A DNA stretch of 64,000 bases from Symsagittifera roscoffensis (Eukaryota > Xenacoelomorpha > Acoela > Convolutidae), in the NCBI RefSeq assembly GCF_963678635.1, contig NC_087063.1, positions 41,864,759 through 41,928,758 of the forward strand, given 5' to 3'. Of this stretch, positions 32,237 to 45,484 are shown piece by piece. Position 1 is the stretch's first letter; each line of letters begins with the position of its first letter. The position numbers and the translations under genes are program-made. A model generated the notes under the pieces. It did no database searches. It saw only the letters and a program-made list of their open reading frames with translations, and was not told the origin of the DNA.

Positions 32237-33985
32237 CAATTTGCACTCCCCTGTAGGGATAAACGGATTACTATGATGAATAATTTCAAAACTGAAATGC
32301 CTTGCGTTGTTGAAATGATGAAATCAAGAAAAAAAGACAAAAAAGATGTAGGTAAAACTACGTTACAAGTTGCTGCAAAAATTATAGAGTGCAGGCCTAT
32401 GCAGAAATGGTGCGGCCCGCGGAAATAGGAAGTACATTTTACTATCTATTAATTTTCCATTATGTAATAATTATGCGTGAAGATAGGTTGTAGGGTTTTC
32501 ATGTATTAAAAGAGGGAATTGGTAAGGTTTCATTGTTTGGGTTTGTAATAAGTCAATGGCAAGATTGTTTGCGCAAAAATTGAGTTTTTCTTAATATTTC
32601 CTCATTCAATTCTCATTTGGAACCAAATTCATTGATTTGATCTAACTTGAGCGATAATTTGTTTCATATGGTGTAGCAGCAACAATTTTATTCAAGTTCT
32701 TCTGGATTTGCAAAATCAAAAGCTGAACAAATTGCGTACAATCCACACAAATTATCACTTTTTCTTAGATTTCGTGGCACCAGTAGGCAATATTTTTTTG
32801 TTAAAAATGAATAACTTGATGTCTTTCTAGCAAAATAATCAAAAGTTGTAAGTTTTCTTTATACGAGGAATCACGATCTAGTCTTATTGAAATTCTTTTA
32901 TTGAATAAACTGGTTTTGACGAGATCGAACTTAAAATGTTCTAGCCATAAATTCCTTGTAATTGTAATGTGCAAGTTCTTTTTCCAGATTCAATTGCAGA
33001 AAGTTATTGTTAGGTTCAACAACTAAGAATTGTGTGTTAAGCAGTGAGCATCAATGACACTAACATCTGAACCCGTCATTTAAGTTGCTGAGTTGGTACT
33101 TTACATGATAATATAATCGCAATGTGTTGGATATCACTCTTCAATTTTTCACCAGCACCTCAACAAACAAAAATTGCTGGGCCAAGATCACGCGCTGCAT
33201 GACCCATTTGGTTGAAGAGATAAGTGCAAAAGTTTTGTGGGTTCACTCGGCATTCTTGCGGTTGCTATTCAGATCGGCGTTCAAAACACTGGACATAATG
33301 ATCAAAAATTGTCTAGCCTTTTTCAACTGAAAAAAAATTATTGCGATGAAATCCATTAGTGAAGTTAGAACCAGGTTTGGCGAATTTCATTTTACAAGTT
33401 GAGATACATTTTTAAACGAACAAATGTTTGTGGAAATTGTCTTTTTCGATATAACAATGAGTGTTAACCATCGTAATACGTTTTAGTCCTGTGATTACAA
33501 TTTCGTTATGTCAGATAATTTCAAAAAACTCAGATTTCTTAGTTCGGTAACTAGACGAATTGTTATCCTTTAAAAACCGAGAAATAACGTACTATCTAGA
33601 TCCAGATTCAATTGCAGGTAGTATTGTTAGATTCAGCTACTACAAGTTCTGTGGGAAGCAGTGAGCAATCAATGAAATTAACATGTTGCTTATCAGACAT
33701 TAAGCCCGAACAAATTTCAATCAAATTTTGGCCTCTGGAAGCAACAATTTTTCACGAGTAAATAAATCGATAGCAAGCCTTCCGTATGATGAGAATGCTG
33801 CTACTGTTCCTATGGCACTTGCTCTACCACTAACCAGATGCATGCTAGTTTTTGCGAAATTTCTTAAAAACTGTATCTGTGACAAGCAAGAATTCCTCCT
33901 TTACTCCATGCGGACGAGTTGAATTGGTTCGATTTTTGTGCTCTGTTAGAATATATTTTTTTTGCGTTCTAAACTGTTGTAGTGT
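32237..33985 (+). repeat. 1,749-bp tandem duplication, first copy
   Basis: It starts caatttgcactcccc and is followed immediately by an apparently identical second copy. All stretches compared by eye agree without a difference. No convincing gene is inside; small frames repeat in both copies. Two blocks inside the unit (about 32,990-33,075 and 33,600-33,690) are themselves related. Confidence 0.9.
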
Positions 33986-35734
33986 CAATTTGCACTCCCC
34001 TGTAGGGATAAACGGATTACTATGATGAATAATTTCAAAACTGAAATGCCTTGCGTTGTTGAAATGATGAAATCAAGAAAAAAAGACAAAAAAGATGTAG
34101 GTAAAACTACGTTACAAGTTGCTGCAAAAATTATAGAGTGCAGGCCTATGCAGAAATGGTGCGGCCCGCGGAAATAGGAAGTACATTTTACTATCTATTA
34201 ATTTTCCATTATGTAATAATTATGCGTGAAGATAGGTTGTAGGGTTTTCATGTATTAAAAGAGGGAATTGGTAAGGTTTCATTGTTTGGGTTTGTAATAA
34301 GTCAATGGCAAGATTGTTTGCGCAAAAATTGAGTTTTTCTTAATATTTCCTCATTCAATTCTCATTTGGAACCAAATTCATTGATTTGATCTAACTTGAG
34401 CGATAATTTGTTTCATATGGTGTAGCAGCAACAATTTTATTCAAGTTCTTCTGGATTTGCAAAATCAAAAGCTGAACAAATTGCGTACAATCCACACAAA
34501 TTATCACTTTTTCTTAGATTTCGTGGCACCAGTAGGCAATATTTTTTTGTTAAAAATGAATAACTTGATGTCTTTCTAGCAAAATAATCAAAAGTTGTAA
34601 GTTTTCTTTATACGAGGAATCACGATCTAGTCTTATTGAAATTCTTTTATTGAATAAACTGGTTTTGACGAGATCGAACTTAAAATGTTCTAGCCATAAA
34701 TTCCTTGTAATTGTAATGTGCAAGTTCTTTTTCCAGATTCAATTGCAGAAAGTTATTGTTAGGTTCAACAACTAAGAATTGTGTGTTAAGCAGTGAGCAT
34801 CAATGACACTAACATCTGAACCCGTCATTTAAGTTGCTGAGTTGGTACTTTACATGATAATATAATCGCAATGTGTTGGATATCACTCTTCAATTTTTCA
34901 CCAGCACCTCAACAAACAAAAATTGCTGGGCCAAGATCACGCGCTGCATGACCCATTTGGTTGAAGAGATAAGTGCAAAAGTTTTGTGGGTTCACTCGGC
35001 ATTCTTGCGGTTGCTATTCAGATCGGCGTTCAAAACACTGGACATAATGATCAAAAATTGTCTAGCCTTTTTCAACTGAAAAAAAATTATTGCGATGAAA
35101 TCCATTAGTGAAGTTAGAACCAGGTTTGGCGAATTTCATTTTACAAGTTGAGATACATTTTTAAACGAACAAATGTTTGTGGAAATTGTCTTTTTCGATA
35201 TAACAATGAGTGTTAACCATCGTAATACGTTTTAGTCCTGTGATTACAATTTCGTTATGTCAGATAATTTCAAAAAACTCAGATTTCTTAGTTCGGTAAC
35301 TAGACGAATTGTTATCCTTTAAAAACCGAGAAATAACGTACTATCTAGATCCAGATTCAATTGCAGGTAGTATTGTTAGATTCAGCTACTACAAGTTCTG
35401 TGGGAAGCAGTGAGCAATCAATGAAATTAACATGTTGCTTATCAGACATTAAGCCCGAACAAATTTCAATCAAATTTTGGCCTCTGGAAGCAACAATTTT
35501 TCACGAGTAAATAAATCGATAGCAAGCCTTCCGTATGATGAGAATGCTGCTACTGTTCCTATGGCACTTGCTCTACCACTAACCAGATGCATGCTAGTTT
35601 TTGCGAAATTTCTTAAAAACTGTATCTGTGACAAGCAAGAATTCCTCCTTTACTCCATGCGGACGAGTTGAATTGGTTCGATTTTTGTGCTCTGTTAGAA
35701 TATATTTTTTTTGCGTTCTAAACTGTTGTAGTGT
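33986..35734 (+). repeat. 1,749-bp tandem duplication, second copy
   Basis: Offset exactly 1,749 bp from the first copy. The junctions share only gtcaa-type microhomology (agtgtcaa), which suggests recent duplication or an assembly artefact. Confidence 0.9.
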
Positions 35735-38621
35735 CAAAGCAAACTTCACAATTTGAGAATAGAGATTGTAAGAGAATTTTTACATTGTTAAGTTAACATT
35801 CTTCTTCCTCATCTGAGTCATCATCCGATTACGCTTTCTGTTCTGTTTTTCTGTTTTGAAATTATCGAACAGCCTTACCTGGAAAAAAAGGAGCGTTAAA
35901 GTAAAATGGGTATCAGGCATATCCAAATAGAGTATAAAGTCCATCTCAGATTCTTTTTTCCAATTAAAGCAAGCTTGAAAATGTTTCCTGAGTGTAAGAT
36001 GAAATAATTATTTCCAAAACTAAGACTTCATCAAAAAACTCAGATGAGAAATTTGTAAACTCTCCGTACTCAAAATGATTACTTTGATTCGAACTCAAAA
36101 TAATTTGTCATAAATGTCTTTGCGAGAGCGACTGTTTTTTGAATTTTTTTTGCGAGAAATGGACCTGGTTCTACTAACTCTACGCTTGGATTTCTTTTTT
36201 CAATTGTTTCCAGACTGTTTTTTTCCATCATCTTTGGCAGAGTTTTGAAATTATTTTGCCTGTACCATTGTTTTCTCCGATCTCTGGAGCAACCATTTCA
36301 AGCATATCTGCTTCAATTCCTTTGGCAATTGGGATTTTGTTTTCAATAAAAAAGGATTGCAGTTCTCTTAAAAATTTGTGCAAGAGCGTCAAAATTTCTT
36401 CTACGTTGTTTTTCATGTCCACAAAAAATAGAAATTAATGAATTCGGAGCAAATAATTGAAGTATCATTCAATATTGATTTTTCTAAATTGTACGGAGAA
36501 AAGAGCAACATGTGTAATTCCCAATTTATTTTAAAAAAGGTCTTTTGCCTGTAGTGTTTCTTAAAACAATTTCGATACTATGGAAACAGTTTCAACAGTT
36601 TCTAAAATTGTAGATTTGTATAGGACTGAGATGATACTTTATGTAATGACCTGTAGATTTTGTATCTTCATTTTATCATTTGAAATTGAAAAAATACGAC
36701 GCATTTAAGTAATTTTTGTATCAGTTACTATATTATGGTCTATAATATCACTATATATCATCAGCCATTGTAGCTGTTTAATGTTGTACAAAGACTGTGG
36801 GTAAAGTGGACTCTTACAAATCATTGAAGCCCCTATGAGATTTCGCTTTAAGTCATCACCAAAAATATGACTCAAATGAGCATTTTGAATGATAAACACT
36901 CATTGATCTTCAGATAATAAATGGCTAGTTTCTGTGTTATCTTATCTAATGAATCAAAATTTCAAATATTAATTTCGAATATTAAAATTAAACGCTTGTG
37001 AAACTAGACGTACTGAACTTTTGTTGTTTAACAATAACAACCAGTATTGGCTACAACTATAACAATCAGTATTGGATACAAACCAGGTTCAAAAGATTTG
37101 GCTTCAATTTTCCTCATGTCTTGAGAACTTTCTCTTCCATCTATGAAAGTAAATTTCCACTTCGGTTAAAGTTTGGTAAAATGAAGGGAGCAACGTTTTT
37201 GAAACAGCAACCTCTCATTCTCCTTTTAAATCTATTTGGCCTGGTAGAAAATTTGAAAAACAGCTAACACTATTATTCAGTTAACGATGAAAAAAAGCAC
37301 TGGAAAATAGCTCAATAATTAGTGGTGACATGATTACTAAAATTTAGAAATTTTATGAAAATAAGTTTTAACTTTAGCATTTACTCAGCTATTTTTCATA
37401 AATTTTTCAAACTTTCAAATTTTTTGGGAAATCTTTGATTTGATGTTTGCAAAATCTTGTAACAGTAAAAAATGACATTCTGAAGGTGAATCATACTTTT
37501 GAAAACTGTTTTGAAGCCTATAGAGGAACTACCTGCAGATATATTAATGTTTTCAGATCGAAAACTAAAATTAAAAGTTCATCAGTTTGACATTGGTGTT
37601 TTCGAATATTCTGTTCAATATCAAACGGCTGCAGGCCTGAGTATTTTTTTTACTCTATCAACCTCCCTGAAAATTGAATCAAAACTTATTTGACTGTTGA
37701 CGTTAGATACCTAGTCTGGCGCAACTTTTCTGACACACTCAATGGCGTGTTGTTTTTTTTTACTAGCTGTAAACTGACAAGTGTTTGCATTTTTCTTTAG
37801 GATTCATTCAGTCAAAAATTTTGGAAACCCAGTTGCTTACCCAATACAGCAAATTGATTCACATCTCTTGGAGACTTTAACAAAACTATATGAGTCAATT
37901 GCAGCTCACGTTCTCTGCGGTGTGGGCTTTTGTAAAAACTAAATGGGTTTGATATAAATCACTTTAAAATTTTCATGCCGTTCAGCGGTAGCTACTTTTG
38001 TGAATTCATCCGAGCTGAAAATTTCCTGAGACAAATTCTCAAAAATCAAAAAACTCTTCACTAAGCTCTTTTTTGGAGTGTTTCTTCACTAAGTAGTTAA
38101 TCAAATCAGGTTATTAGTCGTAAGTCCCTCTATAAACTCAATCGTGGAAAAAAGTCCTTTTTTTTGGAATTTATCAATTAATGGTTCATAATGATGGTAA
38201 AAAAAATTAAATCGTACATTGGTTCAAATGGGTTGTATTTAAGGTTGTCACACAAAAATTGGGCTTGGTCCACCAAACACTTCAGCAATTTATCATTCGT
38301 TCAAATTTTTTTGTTCATTTTTTGGGATTGTTCATAATTTAGGATATTTTGGGAATCTATTACACTTGTTAAGGAAGCCAACTACAGTGTTTTGCCCTGA
38401 GCACAAATAATCAAGCAAAGCTTGTAAATTAAAAGTCAATTAAAAATTAGAAAAAAAAATAGTCGTCCCAAAAAAAACTTTCTGAAATAGCAACGCTGTT
38501 ACCACTCAGAATCCAGTGTTTTTTTTTCCAGTTTTTGATTGTCAAAAACAAAACTTGTTATTCCACCTGAAGATTCAGGTTGATTCAATTTGATTGTACA
38601 ACCACTCAAAAACTAACCAAA
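35735..38621. other. AT-rich stretch without a recognised gene
   Basis: A minus-strand frame at 36,228-36,422 (64 codons, with NKIPIAKGIEADMLEMVAP) and a plus-strand frame at 37,499-37,693 (EELPADILMFSDRKLKLKVH) have protein-like composition but no family I recognise. On the minus strand near 35,800-35,890 an acceptor-like tttttttccag precedes a short acidic or basic coding-like patch. None is strong enough to call a gene. Confidence 0.35.
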
Positions 38622-39155
38622 TTTTATAAGAGCACAATGACTTGAATGACTTTTGCAATCAGCGGGCCTACAAATCTTTTTACATTTGTTTATCACTTCT
38701 CAATGTCTCCAACTTTGGACTACAAATTGGATTCAAATCTTGGACATGGGACCTATTGAGTAGTTGCTGTAATTAAATGCATTTTTCCTGTCCCTTACAT
38801 AATAATTTGCATGTTTCAGCTTGATTAGTTGTAAAAATTTTTTTTATTTGGTTGTGGGGAATATCATCTTCGTTCCAATTGATTTTGTGCCTCGTCAATT
38901 GTGCCTACGTTTCCAAGTGAAGTAAGCCACAGTTTCCGGGTTGGTTTCTTTTTATTTTTGCTACCCGTCTGCGGCGTCGTGCCACTGTCCACCCGCTGCT
39001 CGCCCGCTCGATGCTCCGCCTCGCCGCTCATCCGCCATGCCCCAGACCTCAACCAAAGTTTTTCATAAATTGAAGATCATTTGAAAAAAAAGCATTGGAT
39101 GAATGAAGCACACAAATACTGTCAAAGTTTATGTTTTTTAGTGTTTCCTTTTTTT
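38622..39155 (-). repeat. Block R, copy 1 (with GC-rich minus-strand frame)
   Basis: A 0.5-kb block found three times (also 44,915 and 50,401). Its core at 38,864-39,052 is a GC-rich 62-codon minus-strand frame (GEAEHRAGEQRVDSGTTP, KKPTRKLWLTSLGNVGTID) that stays open in all three copies. Its stop is followed after about 20 nt by AAATAAA. It may be a captured 3' end of a transcript. I do not recognise the protein. Confidence 0.65.
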
Positions 39156-40412
39156 TTGTTTGGCGGAGCAGTCAAGTTGAATCAATCGACTACAGTATCA
39201 TAGCTCATAGTTGTAGGTGGATATTGTTTTTGACATGGCCTTTGGTGTTGATTGGTTGTGTCAGACAGCTCCTTGAGTTCGACCATTCCCCGGTGCGCAG
39301 TAGATATAATTACTTTGTTAAAGACAAATGTGCTACTTTTCTTTTCTAACTTCTTCACTACCAATCTCACATTGCGTTTTGCTTTAAGGCTATAACTTTG
39401 CAGATGAACAAAATAACCTTGAAAGCTCTCGTCTTGCTCAGTGCTGGATATTATCAGTTATAATTTCAGTAAAAAGTATTTGCTCCATTTCAGTGACCCT
39501 ACAAGTGAAGCGTTGTTTGGGACCAAACCATTTTTCGGTAAAGTTTTTCTTGTACAGACAACTCAATTCAATGAGTTGATAAGGGGTGTTAATTTTTCAA
39601 CTCTAACACAAGGTAGCGATTGGCTGGAGTCTGAATGGTCAAATTATGAAGGACCTTGGCTTCATAATTGAATTGTGACTGCGAGTTCATTAGGGATGCA
39701 GAAAGGAAGGAAAGTAAAATTCAATGTTAGAGAAGCAAATGAGCGGGGTAAATTGTGAGTTATTGACGGTCATGGTGATTTTAAATCAATTTTATAATTT
39801 TATGCATAAGTCCTCCTATAAATGAAATTTTTTCTTCAAAATTATGAGCAAAAGGCTCATCGTATATGGTGAAAGTTGTGGATTTATGAGAAACTGCGTG
39901 ATATAATACAGTTTTTAGCTTCAACACTGGTGGTCTGTGAGATGGCTCAAAAGCTGGCCCGGATATTCTAGTGCAGCTTGAACATTCAGTTGTGTATTTC
40001 TCAATAGCTTTTTGTCCTTCTTCAAGTTTGACTTTCCGTTCAAAATGCCAAGGTTAAGGTAATTTTTTTTATTCCTCTTCATTTGCCGCCAAAATTTTAC
40101 TGCATCCAGGGTGTCTATTCATTTTAATTTGGCGTAAGGTTTTGCAGGAAAAAAGTATTTGTTATCAAATAATCTCCCTCTGTTAAGCATTTCAAATTTA
40201 ATTTAATTATAGAAACAGTCTACTATCTCAAAATCAAACTCCGTCGCCTCAAGTTGTTCCAATACTACAATTCTGCATTAAATAGGATAAAATTTATGAT
40301 AACGTCTAGCGCAAAGTTTTAGTTATGCAACCTGCTTTGATATCATAAAATTAGAGGAGACAAAAAAAGGAGAATAGCTGCTATGTAGTATTCTAATATA
40401 CAAAGCATCTTG
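39156..40412 (+). other. Stretch upstream of the polymerase fossil
   Basis: A 76-codon plus frame at 39,441-39,671 (GTKPFFGKVFLVQTTQFNEL, then SDWLESEWSNYEGPW) has protein-like composition but is not recognised. It could belong to the same fossil element as the polymerase downstream. The remainder is AT-rich. Confidence 0.35.
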
Positions 40413-43400
40413 CTTAGTCAAAACCATTCCACCCGTGTTCACTTGCGAAATGAGCGGAAACTCTTTTGCCAAGAAGCTGAACCTGAAGCGAAATATGGGA
40501 ACGCGTACTATTTCTTTCGAGTCTGCACAGTGATATTAAATTATTCCAGCAAAAACAAATTAGAACAGCATGAAAAAACGCATACAATAAGAAATTGTGA
40601 GATTTGTGAGATTTCAATGACTCACGTCTCGAAAATCAAAGTTGGTTTTTCATATCTGCTTCTAATCTCAGAAATTATCAAATACCGGTACTACTACTTT
40701 AGAAAAAACGCCGCATTACTACCAAAACGTATAGTCTTTAAGAGTAAAATCGAATTGGAGTCTCTTAAACGCGAAATGTTGGTTACAGGTATACGATCGA
40801 AAAAATAGCTAACTGGAGAAATAGTACCAATTAGACTTTTTGTGTCTAACTAATAAAACTGTCATGGCTGCTCACATTCTCTGTATACCAAGGTGAGCAT
40901 ATGAAGAAGACAGTAACCCGCATTTATTGAACACATACCACCAGTGTCTGCACATGAAGAAAATCATGATGAATCTCCTTATAATGATAACCTTTTTGTT
41001 TTTACAGCCCTGCTGCTTTTCAATTGGACCGAAGTGCTCATCTGGTTGAACGAACAGACAATTTTTTTGACTGATACTGCACTGTTCAAGGAACCTAGAA
41101 GACGTGGAAGATTTCGAAGGTATAACCAATTTAAAATTTCGAGGAAGTAGAGAGTCTTTGACTGTTCAATTTTTCTCTATGACGGTTGTAGAAGTTCAGC
41201 GATATCGGATCTAGTTCTGGAAACCTTATTTATTGCAGCCAGACAGATAAAAAGCATTTTTTTCTCGCAATTGTAGATCACATTTCGTCTGATTAGAAAA
41301 CTGAACATGTTTTTCTAGAAACATCGCTGTTCCAATATTGATACTTTCTTACGAAGTGCTCTAAACCTTAAAAAACATTACAAAAGGTGCAATATTAACA
41401 GGGCATATTTACCCAGATGGAAAAGACAGCTCAAATCATTCAGTTTTTGATAAATTTGAACTAATTTGTTTAATTGTACCACATCAGCCAGGTTTTAATC
41501 AATCATTTGTAACTCTCGATTTCGAATCCATTTTCGAGCCTGATGATTGACCAAACGGCGAACCTCGAAACTTTTCTTACAGTTTACAAAATAGTTACGT
41601 TTCACAAGTCAACAAATACAAGTATACGTTGCATTTCATCACAATGTTCCTTTCTGACCCTCCGACTCTACAAAATTCTTTGTAAACAAAAATTCTCAAC
41701 AAGTCATCGATTCGTTAAATGATGTATTTTTTGAGTTATCACAACAAAACGCTGCTTTTCAATTAGAAAAATTTGAGGACAGCGAGGATAAATTAGGACT
41801 CATATTTGATTGTCAGGAAGCTCACATTGACGAAAGTGCTTTTAATATAAAAAATTGAAACCAAAAATACAAAAATTTGATTTTTTATTTCGATTAATTA
41901 CCAGTGGGTGGGTTTAATAGTGGTTCCTACGGCTCGAATTAAGTTCGGAGAGTCTTTTTTTTCAAACATTCCATCATGTTTTGAAAAAAAAGCTTGTACA
42001 AACTGACGAACGCTTTGGCAAAAATCAATTTTATCAAAAACAGTAAATTACTTTTTTTATTGACCTCGATTTTACTACGTTTTATTGATACTAGGCAGCT
42101 TGAAGCGGCAGGTATCTAATTATACTAAGTTTTCAAAGCATATGGAGTGACAGCAAATAGGTTTCTCAACTACATTTGAGTTTTTAGAATCTATTCTTAA
42201 GTTTTCCGAAATATCATTCAAACCCAAAAAAAAACAAAGACGGGAAAAAAACTACGAGATAATGAAAAAAATATGGGTCAGGTAAAACTCTCAGACGATG
42301 TCAGTTTTTTTGAAGTATTACCATCGCCTTGAAATTCAACCATTGCACGAAGTGATTTAAAAGTTCATACAATTTTATAAAGCTTGAAAAGCTTAATAAC
42401 AATGATTTGTCAAAGGGAACACGAACGTTGACTGATGCAGCTAACAAAATTCTTCATCGGTTTAATAGCTGTGAAGATATTGGAAAGAAACATAAGAATT
42501 TGCAAAACCTTGTACCAAATTACATTGTAGGTGGTCCGAGTCTGGTGTTAAGCTGTTGTGAAAAATCAACGAATCAGTTATTGGTGATGATGAGAACAAC
42601 ATAGTAAAATCAATTGTGGGTTACGACGCCAATGCGTTATACCTTTATGAAATTGGTAAAAAATTACCTACAGGCCCATATACAGTCTCAAACCAAAATT
42701 TACAGGTAAAATGCAACATCTGTAGACATCGTCTTCAAATTGCCGAGAGAGATTTTGTGAACTACGCTTCCAAGCAACACTATGTAAACAATCCCTTCTG
42801 TCAGAAAACATCACAATTTTTTCTTACTCACTTGTCAATATAGGAAATCTCAAACCTGTTGCGTGTTACAAATCATGTCACACAGTGTGCGAATGCATGG
42901 GTTGCTACCATCATGTTCACTTTTGTCTGTCTACTGAGGTATTAACTCGATGTGAACAAAATTTTGCAAAATTTTTTTAGCAACTTAATCAACTCTTTTT
43001 TATTCTATCTAGGTTTATCTCACAACAAAACGCCAGCACAAGTTCGTCAGTTTGTACAACGCAAGTCATTTTTTGAGTCGCGAAGTATAAAAAAATCACA
43101 GAAAGGCCACCTTTTTTTAAAGAGCAAAAGTTTTACTTCTACCAAATTAACCTTTGCAAAAAATCAGGCTTTGAATAACGATAGAGTGTTGTTTTAGGTT
43201 CACATGGTATTCTGTTGTTGAGATGTGGGATTGCCATTAGTTTTTGTGAAACAACATAATAATGAAAAGCGTTCGACATGTCGAGATTTGAATATGAACA
43301 AGGCAACTTCATCGAAAGACGAGCTCATCAATTTGCCAATAAAAGACGAATTGCATGTTCTTCTATTGGTAAATATGCGCGTTCCAGATCACCTGAAAAA

Positions 43401-44300
43401 AAAAACACTTTCAAAAGTTACCGCCGAAGCTAAGAAAACACGACTAAACTGACGTAGTCTTGATGGATAACTGATTTTTTTTGTTGCTATATCAAACGGA
43501 GTGATGTCTATTGGTTGGCTTTGTCTTTTAGCTGGCTGCTTTGGTGAAAAAGTTCTCGTCACTACCAATATGCGAAACGCTTCTTTAGTCAAGATCTCCT
43601 TTTCAGTTTCTTTCACCTATTCATACAATACAATCGCGCAAAACCATTCAAGGGTTTTATTGATTCTGTCAGTTACAATTGTAGACCTGGGAACTCGGAT
43701 GTTGACAAGGCCGTAATTGCACAAACATCGAAACTAATTGGAAATAGTGCTTATGCAATTCATTTAATCGATGAAGCAAAGTTTGACACTACTTTTTATT
43801 TAAGCAAAGCAGCTAATTCATTAATATTCATAAGCGGAAAAATTATTTTTATCTCGGTTCAAAACCTACAACCTTATTGACAGCATTTTTTTGAAGTGAA
43901 GATGTCGAAGTAAACTACGTGTCATAATGAGCCAATCTTTTTGTGACCTTAAACAATGCGAAGTATTTAATTTTTAACTTCAAATATGATTGGATGCAGA
44001 CTCTATGCAATTAGTGTTAACAAGATCAAAAAATAATGAGTGTATGACAGCTGAAGCGAAAAAATTGTATTTTAATTGAATTAAAATAAATTGTATTCAT
44101 AAGGAATTTATAACAGATGGCGTGTTCTTTTTCTTGCCGCGTGTTTGTTGCAATATACAACGAAGGTTTGATAGCAGAACTTTTGGTTTCTTCCTTGTGG
44201 GATGAACAGGAATAGAAAAAGTATGCTTGAATCCTAAAACTTTCTGTGAATATTTTGAAAACAATGATTCTTTGAAAATGGCAACACTGTTTATGTCGGA
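40413..44300 (+). pseudogene. Fossil protein-primed family B DNA polymerase, Polinton/adintovirus type, copy A
   Basis: The longest of four copies. In order on the plus strand: a Cys/His finger-like piece near 40,520-40,620 (LEQHEKTH), exonuclease motif I (VTLDFESIF) near 41,500-41,540, a GGPS segment near 42,530, polymerase motif A (YDANALYL) near 42,620-42,650, a Cys/His-rich piece near 42,870-42,920, a segment near 43,360-43,390 (LLLVNMRVPDHL), and motif B (KLIGNSAYA) near 43,725-43,765. This set and order is typical of DNA polymerases of Polintons/Mavericks and adintoviruses. The copy is broken, with many breaks. No integrase, ATPase or capsid gene of such an element was recognised nearby. 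Confidence 0.8.
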
Positions 44301-44309
44301 GCTAAATCG

Positions 44310-44914
44310 TCTAGGGGGGTCGGAGTTGCAGACCCCAATGTATTGAGATACGCTGTAGAGTATACATTCAGCACCCTAAGTATTAAGATAGGGAATAGAT
44401 TTCCCAATGTCTTAAGATATTTTATATTTTTTAGAGTTTCAGATGATAGGATGGTAAATTTCAAAACAAAACCCAATTTTATCGATTCAGCAATGTGTTT
44501 TATATTCTTAACGAGAATACTAAAATTCTATGAATTGAGATAGAGAAAACATTTCTCAACGTCAGGTATTAGGTTTCAGTGTTTTGGATGTTAAGTTTCA
44601 GTTTTGATTAAATTCTCAACTTTTTGGCTTTTTTGTAATCATTCATCTACTAATCGTGAGAAACTAATGCTATCAACAACCAGTTCCTGAAGAAACTCAT
44701 CGAGGTAGCTACAGATCTGTATCAATTGTAGCTTGTTAAGTCTACTATAGAACAGCGTGAACTGATTATAGTAGGTTTTTTTTATATTACACTAGGCAAG
44801 TTGGAAAAACCTCATAACTGTTTTCATAAAATTTGCGAGGTTAACAACTTTGAAGCACTCGAAATGAATGCACATCTCTCTATTTGGTTTTGTCAGATGA
44901 AAGTTTTGTCAGAA
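44310..44914 (+). repeat. Tail block T, copy 1
   Basis: It begins ggggggtcggagttgcagac and follows every polymerase copy (also at about 47,560, 49,770 and 53,095; partial at 55,053). It contains no gene. Small frames on both strands recur because the DNA recurs. Confidence 0.8.
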
Positions 44915-45450
44915 TTTATAAGAGCACAGTGACTTGAATGACTTTTGCAATCAGCGGGCCTACAAATCTTCTTACATTTGTTTATCACTTCTCAATGTCC
45001 CCAACTTTGGACTACAAATTGGAGTCAAATCTTGGACATGGGACCTATTGAGTAGTTGCTGTAATTAAATGCATTTTTTCTGTCCCTTACATAATAATTT
45101 GCATGTTTCAGGTTGATTAGTTGTAAAAAAAACTTTTTATTTGGTTGTGGGGAATATCACCTTCGTTCCAATTGATTTTGTGCCTCGTCAATTGTGCCTA
45201 GGTTTCCAAGTGAAGTAAGCCACAGTTTCCGGGTTGGTTTCTTTTTATTTTTGCTACCCCTCTGCGGCGTCGTGCCACTGTCCACCCTCTGCTCGCCCGC
45301 TCGATGCTCCGCTTCGCCGCTCATCCGCCATGCCCCAGACCTCAACCAAAGTTTTTAATAAATTGAAGATCATTTGAATAAAAAAGCATCCAATGAATGA
45401 AGCACACAAATACTGTCGAAGCTTATGCTTTTTAGTGTTTCCTTTTTGTG
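44915..45450 (-). repeat. Block R, copy 2
   Basis: Same block as 38,622-39,155, including the GC-rich minus frame at 45,157-45,345. It is fused directly to the middle of a polymerase copy at about 45,485. Confidence 0.75.
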
Positions 45451-45484
45451 TATTTTTAGTGTTTCCTTTTTTCGTATATTTTTG

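Noticed and set aside
33124-33330. Identical 68- and 64-codon plus frames in both 1.75-kb copies
   Set aside because: They are repeated only because the DNA is duplicated. The diverged third copy does not keep the frames open.
43501-43716. Short frames on both strands that recur in the 42-53 kb region
   Set aside because: They are pieces or shadows of the broken polymerase copies and tail blocks, not separate genes.
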